Positions 59,401 to 64,000 of a stretch of 64,000 nucleotides of DNA are shown in pieces (position 1 is the stretch's first letter; each line of letters starts with the position of its first letter). Origin of the DNA: DAHVFK01 sp035310985 (lineage in GTDB: Bacteria > Pseudomonadota > Gammaproteobacteria > Burkholderiales > SG8-39); assembly GCA_035310985.1 (NCBI GenBank), contig DATGDH010000082.1, positions 17,276 through 81,275 on the forward strand, given 5' to 3'. The notes beneath the pieces are model-generated. The model was not told the origin of the DNA and did not search any database. It saw only the letters and a list, made by a program, of their open reading frames with translations. Position numbers and translations under genes: made by a program.

Positions 59401-60333
59401 TTACGCGCCGAGCATCATGCCGGACTTGACGGCGCCTGAGGCAACGAGCTCCGCGGCCGACACTTTCTTGCCGTCTCCGAGCTTGGCACGAAGCACCTCG
59501 ATGCGACCGCCCTGTGCAGTAACCTGGAAGCTCTTGTCGGACAGCTCGACGACCTCGCCGATCTTGCCTTTGACCGCGCCGAATGTGCGCACGGGGTGCT
59601 TGCGGCAATCGTAGATCTGCAGATCCTTGCCTTCGAAGGTCGTCCACGCGCCAGGCGCCGGGTTGCTCGCGCGGATGAGGTTGTAGACGAAGTCGACGTG
59701 GTTGGCCCAGCTGATCTTCGCCTCAGCGCGTCGGAACCAGCCCTCGTAGGTCGCCCGCGACTCGTCTTGCGCGGTCTCGCGATGCTTGCCCGCAACGACG
59801 AGATCCGCGGCCTCGACCATCGCCGCAATGCCCAGGGGAAACAGCCGGTCGAAGTACACCGTGCCGAGCGTGTCGTCGGGACCGATCGTGGCCTCCTTCT
59901 GCAGGATGACCGGGCCCTCGTCCAGACCATCGGTCGGCCGGAAGATAGTGAGGCCGGTCTTCGTATCGCCGCGCGCGATCGGCCAGTTGATCGACGACGG
60001 GCCGCGGTACCTCGGCAGCAGCGAGGGGTGATACTGGATCGTGCCGCGCTGCGGGATATTGACGAAGTCCTGCGGGGCGAACTGCAGCACGTACGCCATG
60101 ACGCCCAGCTCGACGTTCAACGCCTTTAGCGCGTTCTTCGCCTCGTCGCTTTTCAGCGAGGCGAACTGGAATAGCTGCACCCCCTTTTCCTGCGCCGCCG
60201 TCTTCAGCATGTCGGCCTTGGCGCCCGGCTTTTCCGGCGCACAGAACACGCCAGCCACCTGGTCGCCGCGCGCGAGGAACGCTTCCAGGACGGCCTTGCC
60301 GAAATCCTGCTGACCGATGATCGCGATCTTCAT
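59401..60333 (-). CDS. 10-formyltetrahydrofolate hydrolase-like formyltransferase
   Basis: This 310-aa protein has a formyltransferase-fold N-terminal domain (MKIAIIGQQDFGKAVLEAFL, then YHPSLLPRYRGPSSINWPI with the catalytic His, and TDGLDEGPVILQ with the catalytic Asp). The C-terminal domain is FMT-type. PDDTLGTVYFDRLFPLGI and ATYEGWFRRAEAKISW match the N-terminal hydrolase domain of ALDH1L1 (10-formyl-THF dehydrogenase) as I remember it, more than methionyl-tRNA formyltransferase. It shares a 4-bp overlap with frc, so it is part of the oxalate operon. It may transfer or release the formyl group arising from formyl-CoA. Annotation pipelines may call it fmt; I think that is unlikely. Confidence 0.85.
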   Translation of the reverse strand: MKIAIIGQQDFGKAVLEAFLARGDQVAGVFCAPEKPGAKADMLKTAAQEKGVQLFQFASLKSDEAKNALKALNVELGVMAYVLQFAPQDFVNIPQRGTIQYHPSLLPRYRGPSSINWPIARGDTKTGLTIFRPTDGLDEGPVILQKEATIGPDDTLGTVYFDRLFPLGIAAMVEAADLVVAGKHRETAQDESRATYEGWFRRAEAKISWANHVDFVYNLIRASNPAPGAWTTFEGKDLQIYDCRKHPVRTFGAVKGKIGEVVELSDKSFQVTAQGGRIEVLRAKLGDGKKVSAAELVASGAVKSGMMLGA

Positions 60334-61601
60334 GCGGCCTTCTTCGGCGGCGCGGACAACGCGCCCGCGCTCTTCAGGGAGCCGATCTTGTTCTGGTCGT
60401 AGCCGAGGACCTCGCGCAGGATCTCCTCGGTGTGCTCACCGAGCAGCGGCGAGCGCTTGATCACCGCAGGTGATTCGGACAGCTTGATCGGCATGCCGAC
60501 GTTCCACCAATTGCCGCGCTGCGGATGATCGAGCTCGACCCACATCTGCCGCCCGCGCACATGCTCGTCGTTCGCCAGATCCTCGGTCGACATGATCGGC
60601 CCGCAGGGAACGTCGAGGGGATTCAGGATCTCCATGAATTCGCGCTTGGTGAACTTCTCCGCGAACTTGTTGATCAACGTCCACATCAGCTGCTGGTTTT
60701 TGCGCCGCTCGCCGATGGTGGCGAAGCGCGCGTCGGTCGCCAGACCGGGCATGCCCAGGTCCGGACCGATTCGCTTGGCGAGCGCGTCCCACACCGCCTC
60801 CTGCACCACTATGTAGATCCAGTCGTTCGCGCCGTGCGGCTTGCAGTGAATGGCGTTGCCGAGCTGTCCACCGCCCGAGTCGTTGCCCGCGCGCGGCACT
60901 TCGCCCATGCCCTGGTACGTAGGCACCGAGTACTCGGACAGCTCGCCACGGGTCAGGCGCTGATGGTCGCGGAACTTGACGCGGCATAGATTCATCACGC
61001 CGTCCATCATCGCCACCTCGACGTACTGCCCCCTGCCCGTGCGCTCGGCCTGCCTGAGTGCCGCGAGCAGACCGATGGCGAGGTGCAGCCCGGTGCCCGA
61101 ATCGCCGATCTGCGCTCCGGTCACGAACGGCGGGCCGTCGGGCACGCCGGTGGTGCTCATCGCACCACCCATCGCCTGCGCGACGTTCTCGTAGGCCTTG
61201 AAGTCGGCATACGGCCCGGTCGAGCCGAAGCCCTTGATCGACCCCATCACGATCTTCGGATTGATCTCGCGGATCCTGTCCCACGGAAAGCCGAAGCGGT
61301 CGAGCACGCCGGGACCGAAGTTCTCCATGATCATGTCGCACTTTTTGAGCAGGTCGATGAACACCTGCTTGCCCTCGGCACTCTTCATGTTCACGGTGAT
61401 CGAGCGCTTGTTGCAATTGAGCATCGTGAAATAGAGGCTGTCGGCATTCGGCACATCGCGCAGCTGCCCGCGCGTCGCGTCGCCCTGCGGGTTCTCGAAC
61501 TTGATCACATCCGCTCCCATCCAGGCGAGCAGCTGCGAGCAGGTTGGCCCCGCCTGCACGTGGGTCATGTCGAGAATGCGTACGCCTTTCAATGCTTCCA
61601 T
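60330..61601 (-). CDS. frc: Formyl-CoA:oxalate CoA-transferase Frc
   Basis: This 423-aa class III CoA-transferase moves CoA from formyl-CoA to oxalate. It starts MEALKGVRILDMTHVQAGP and has MENFGPGVLDRFGFPWD. The catalytic aspartate is probably D167 in TGAQIGDSGTGLH, followed by the DGVMNLCRVKFRDHQRL segment that is characteristic of Frc among CoA-transferases. A glycine-rich loop (GNDSGGGQLGNAI) sits near residue 247, as in Oxalobacter Frc. The ATG at 61601 is preferred over an upstream in-frame codon at 61682, because that would overlap oxc and the family starts here. It lies 16 bp after oxc and overlaps the formyltransferase gene. Confidence 0.96.
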   Translation of the reverse strand: MEALKGVRILDMTHVQAGPTCSQLLAWMGADVIKFENPQGDATRGQLRDVPNADSLYFTMLNCNKRSITVNMKSAEGKQVFIDLLKKCDMIMENFGPGVLDRFGFPWDRIREINPKIVMGSIKGFGSTGPYADFKAYENVAQAMGGAMSTTGVPDGPPFVTGAQIGDSGTGLHLAIGLLAALRQAERTGRGQYVEVAMMDGVMNLCRVKFRDHQRLTRGELSEYSVPTYQGMGEVPRAGNDSGGGQLGNAIHCKPHGANDWIYIVVQEAVWDALAKRIGPDLGMPGLATDARFATIGERRKNQQLMWTLINKFAEKFTKREFMEILNPLDVPCGPIMSTEDLANDEHVRGRQMWVELDHPQRGNWWNVGMPIKLSESPAVIKRSPLLGEHTEEILREVLGYDQNKIGSLKSAGALSAPPKKAA

Positions 61602-61617
61602 TCTGATCTCCAGAAAC

Positions 61618-63369
61618 TCACTTCTTCTTGGCGCTCGGATTAAGGTTCGCGATGCGTCCGCTCTCGGTGCCCGCAGCTTCATCGATCACGGCGTTGATGA
61701 GCGTCGGCCGGCGCGAGCGCACTGCTTCTTCCATCGCCTTGCGCAGCTCGGCCGGCGTCGTAGCGTGCACGCCCACGCCGCCAAAGGCTTCCATCAGCTT
61801 CTCGTAGCGCGCGTCCTTGACGAATACCAGCGGCGCGGGATCGCGGCCGCCCATCGGATTCTTTTCGTCGCCGCGGTATACGCCGTTGTTGTTCAGGATC
61901 ACGACGCACACCGGCAGGTCATAGCGACAGATAGTCTCCACTTCCATGCCGGAGAAGCCGAAGGCGCTGTCGCCCTCGACCGCGATCACCGGCTGGCCGC
62001 TGACCGACGCGGCCGCGACGGCGAAGCCCATGCCGATGCCCATCACGCCCCACGTGCCGACGTCCAGGCGCTTGCGCGGCTTGTACATGTCGACGATGCT
62101 GCGCGTGAAATCGAGCGCGTTGGCGCCTTCGTTGACGAGGATCGCGTCCGGATAGGCCTTCACGATGTCGCGCACCACGTTGAGCGCGCTGTGGAAGTTC
62201 ATCGGCGCCGGGTTCTTGGCCAGCGTCTCGGCCATCTTGGCGACGTTCTTCGCCTTGCGCTCGAAGACCGCATTTAGCCAATCGCTCGGCGGCTTGGGCC
62301 AACCGGAGCCCATGCCGGCGAGCAGCGCCGCCACGCAAGAGCCGATGTCACCGACCACCGGGGCGTCGATGCGAACGTTGCTGTCGGCCTCCTGCGGAGA
62401 GATGTCGACCTGGATGAACTTCTGGCCGCCCCAGTCCTTGGAGCTCGCGCCGCCCCAGGTCTTGCCCTTGCCGTGCGCCAGCAGCCAGTTGAGGCGCGCG
62501 CCGACAAGCATGACCACGTCGGCCTCGGGCAGCACGAACGAACGCGCGGCGGAGGCGCACTGCTGGTGCGCGTCGGGAAGCAAGCCCTTCGCCATGGACA
62601 TCGGCAGGTACGGAACGCCGGTGCGCTCGACGAGCGCGCGGATGTCCGCGTCGGCCTGTGCGTAGGCCGCGCCCTTGCCGAGGATGATGAGCGGACGCTT
62701 GGCGCCTTTGAGCAGCGCAAGGGCGCGCTGCACGGCGTCCGGGGCCGGGATCTGGCGCGGCGCCGGATCAACCACCTTGATCAACGATTTCCTTCCGGCT
62801 TCGGCGTCCATGGCCTGAGGGAACAGCCTGCCCGGCAGGTCAAGGTACACGCCCCCCGGCCGGCCGGAAACGGCCGCGCGAATTGCGCGTGCGATGCCCA
62901 CACCGATGTCCTCGGCGTGCAGCACCCGGTAGGCGGCCTTGCACAAGGGCTTCGCGATGGCGAGCTGGTCCATCTCCTCGTAGTCGCCCTGCTGCAGATC
63001 GACGATTTCGCGCTCGCTGGATCCGCTGATTAGAATCATCGGGAAGCAGTTGGTGGTGGCATTCGCGAGCGCTGTCAAGCCGTTAAGGAATCCCGGCGCC
63101 GACACGGTCAGGCAGATGCCGGGCTTTTGCGTCATGAATCCGGCGATCGCGGCGGCATTACCGGCGTTCTGCTCGTGGCGGAATGAGATGACGCGCATGC
63201 CGGCGGCCTGCGCCTTGCGCGCGAGGTCCGAAATCGGGATCCCGGGCAGACCGAAGATCGTGTCGATGCCGTTCAGCTTGAGAGCATCGATGACCAAACC
63301 AAAACCGTCGGTCATTTGTGTCGGCTTCGCCTCGGCGGCGATTTGGGGCTCGCTGACGGTGCCACCCAT
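61618..63369 (-). CDS. oxc: Oxalyl-CoA decarboxylase Oxc
   Basis: This 583-aa thiamine diphosphate enzyme decarboxylates oxalyl-CoA to formyl-CoA and CO2. It has the three-domain layout of the family. The catalytic glutamate is in VISFRHEQNAGNAAAIAGF near residue 60, a central ADP-binding domain follows, and the TPP-binding GDSAFGFSGMEVETICRYDL ... ILNNNGVYRGDEKNP sits near residues 465-505. The sequence reads like Oxc and not like acetolactate synthase. It is first in oxc-frc-formyltransferase, and a Crp/Fnr regulator gene diverges from it with a 140-bp gap carrying an FNR-type dyad. Confidence 0.97.
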   Translation of the reverse strand: MGGTVSEPQIAAEAKPTQMTDGFGLVIDALKLNGIDTIFGLPGIPISDLARKAQAAGMRVISFRHEQNAGNAAAIAGFMTQKPGICLTVSAPGFLNGLTALANATTNCFPMILISGSSEREIVDLQQGDYEEMDQLAIAKPLCKAAYRVLHAEDIGVGIARAIRAAVSGRPGGVYLDLPGRLFPQAMDAEAGRKSLIKVVDPAPRQIPAPDAVQRALALLKGAKRPLIILGKGAAYAQADADIRALVERTGVPYLPMSMAKGLLPDAHQQCASAARSFVLPEADVVMLVGARLNWLLAHGKGKTWGGASSKDWGGQKFIQVDISPQEADSNVRIDAPVVGDIGSCVAALLAGMGSGWPKPPSDWLNAVFERKAKNVAKMAETLAKNPAPMNFHSALNVVRDIVKAYPDAILVNEGANALDFTRSIVDMYKPRKRLDVGTWGVMGIGMGFAVAAASVSGQPVIAVEGDSAFGFSGMEVETICRYDLPVCVVILNNNGVYRGDEKNPMGGRDPAPLVFVKDARYEKLMEAFGGVGVHATTPAELRKAMEEAVRSRRPTLINAVIDEAAGTESGRIANLNPSAKKK

Positions 63370-63441
63370 GGTTGTCTCCTCTGCAGCGGTGCGCGGGGTC
63401 GCGCAGGCCGCTATGTTAGTAAGCGCGGCGCGCGCCCGCCC

Positions 63442-63455
63442 TTGACGGTGGTCAA
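63442..63455. promoter_or_regulatory. FNR/CRP-type palindromic site between oxc and the Crp/Fnr gene
   Basis: TTGACGGTGGTCAA is a perfect dyad of the form TTGAC-N4-GTCAA, one base per half-site from the FNR consensus TTGAT-N4-ATCAA. Its near edge is 73 bp before the oxc start and 55 bp before the regulator start. The TTGAC half-sites might also serve as -35 elements. Confidence 0.65.
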
Positions 63456-63509
63456 GGGTTTGGATCGTCTAGAATAAGCACCCTCGGCGAGGCCTGGAAC
63501 AGCCCCGGA

Positions 63510-64000
63510 ATGTCATCTCTGCTCACGCACCCGCAGCGCAACACCATAAGGCTGCAGCTGCACCAGAACCACATGCTGCGGGGCATGGCGCCAGCCCAAT
63601 GGGACGAGCTCGAGCCGCTGCTCGCGGTGGCCGACTACCGCAAGGGGGACCTGCTCGTGCGTCAGGGCGCCTCCGAGATGGAGCAGTTCTTCATTCTGGA
63701 CGGCATGCTCAAGCGCGTCGTCTCCAACGCCGAGGGCCACGAAATGATCCTGCGCTTCGCCGCGGAGACCGAGATGGATACCTCGTACGCCGCCTGGCGC
63801 CTCGGCACGCCGATTCCTTACAGCATCGTGGCGGTGACCAAGGTGCGCACGGCCAAGCTCCCGTTGCCGCAGTGGGTGGAGTTCCTGGAGCGGCACGCGT
63901 CCCTGAAGTTGCTGTTCGAGTACGAGGTCATGAAGGTGATGTCGGAGGTCATGGCACATACCATCACGCTCCACCTGCTGGACGCGCCCGGGCGCCTTTC
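63510..64000 (+). CDS. Crp/Fnr family regulator (3' end beyond the window)
   Basis: The first 163 residues of a Crp/Fnr-type transcription factor are present. An effector beta-barrel (about 20-120; YRKGDLLVRQGASEMEQFFILDGMLKRVV) is followed by the dimerisation helix and the HLLDAPGRL segment that precedes the helix-turn-helix, which lies past position 64000. There are no N-terminal cysteines for an Fe-S cluster, and the phosphate cassette of cAMP-binding CRP is absent (ETEMDTSYAAW in its place). The ligand is therefore neither oxygen via FeS nor, probably, cAMP. It diverges from oxc, so control of oxalate genes is likely. Confidence 0.88.
   Translation, partial: MSSLLTHPQRNTIRLQLHQNHMLRGMAPAQWDELEPLLAVADYRKGDLLVRQGASEMEQFFILDGMLKRVVSNAEGHEMILRFAAETEMDTSYAAWRLGTPIPYSIVAVTKVRTAKLPLPQWVEFLERHASLKLLFEYEVMKVMSEVMAHTITLHLLDAPGRL

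Noticed and set aside
59401..60333. Annotation of the formyltransferase as fmt (Met-tRNA formyltransferase)
   Set aside because: The body resembles the ALDH1L1 hydrolase domain, and the gene is coupled to frc-oxc rather than to def or rsmB.
63442..63475. TTGACG plus TAGAAT as a sigma-70 promoter for the Crp/Fnr gene
   Set aside because: The spacer would be 22 bp, too long. The TTGAC half-sites are better explained as an FNR-type dyad.

Overview
The window is a high-GC chromosomal segment (single lines reach about 83% GC) that looks like a chemolithotrophic, sulfur-oxidising betaproteobacterium. The main reasons are an aprMBA operon with the AprM-type membrane anchor, a dissimilatory-type ATP sulfurylase (sat) and a soxYZAXB operon without soxCD, together with a betaproteobacterial style of neighbours (frc/oxc, type IVa pilins behind sigma-54 promoters). 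No ribosomal marker is present, so the taxonomic call is an inference. I see no insertion sequences, phage genes, tRNA or rRNA genes, or CRISPR arrays.

Layout. 0.1-5.0 kb: a phosphoesterase, then aprM-aprB-aprA followed by an unrecognised 135-aa protein, a SlyD-like FKBP and a 54-aa protein. 5.0-7.9 kb: a convergent cbbQ-cbbO type AAA+/VWA pair without RuBisCO. 8.0-19.6 kb: a phospholipase D lipoprotein, a LuxR-type regulator with a degenerate receiver, two glycosyltransferases, a cNMP-patatin, sat, an orphan chrB, bepA and moaC. 19.7-23.7 kb: soxY, soxZ, soxA, soxX, a strong terminator, soxB. 23.8-45.0 kb: a glycan cluster with GT2, GT4 and GT-C enzymes, methyltransferases, WbqC, WecE, a sulfotransferase, a flippase-like protein, YfhO and DUF2723. 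45.1-46.3 kb: two tandem type IV pilins, each behind a sigma-54 promoter. 46.4-59.1 kb: a signalling block. 59.4-64.0 kb: an oxalate-degradation operon (oxc, frc, a formyl-THF-hydrolase-like gene) with a divergent Crp/Fnr regulator cut by the window end.

How it works together. Sox proteins oxidise thiosulfate in the periplasm. Without SoxCD, sulfur is expected to be handed to a reverse dissimilatory route, where AprABM makes APS from sulfite and Sat releases sulfate and ATP. Oxc/Frc decarboxylate oxalate through CoA esters, which is a possible carbon or electron side supply.

The most striking part is 46.4-59.1 kb, read entirely on the minus strand. A CHASE2-TPR Ser/Thr kinase, a PP2C phosphatase and an FHA protein form a phospho-writer, eraser and reader. 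A CHASE2 adenylate cyclase, a class-II-like cyclic nucleotide phosphodiesterase and a double cNMP-rhodanese protein form a cAMP writer, eraser and reader. Next come a GAF-fused GspE/PilB-like ATPase, a GAF-HD-GYP c-di-GMP phosphodiesterase and the two pilins. The gene order suggests one integrated envelope-sensing system controlling pili or another surface machine. That integration is inferred from order, spacing and domains, not demonstrated.
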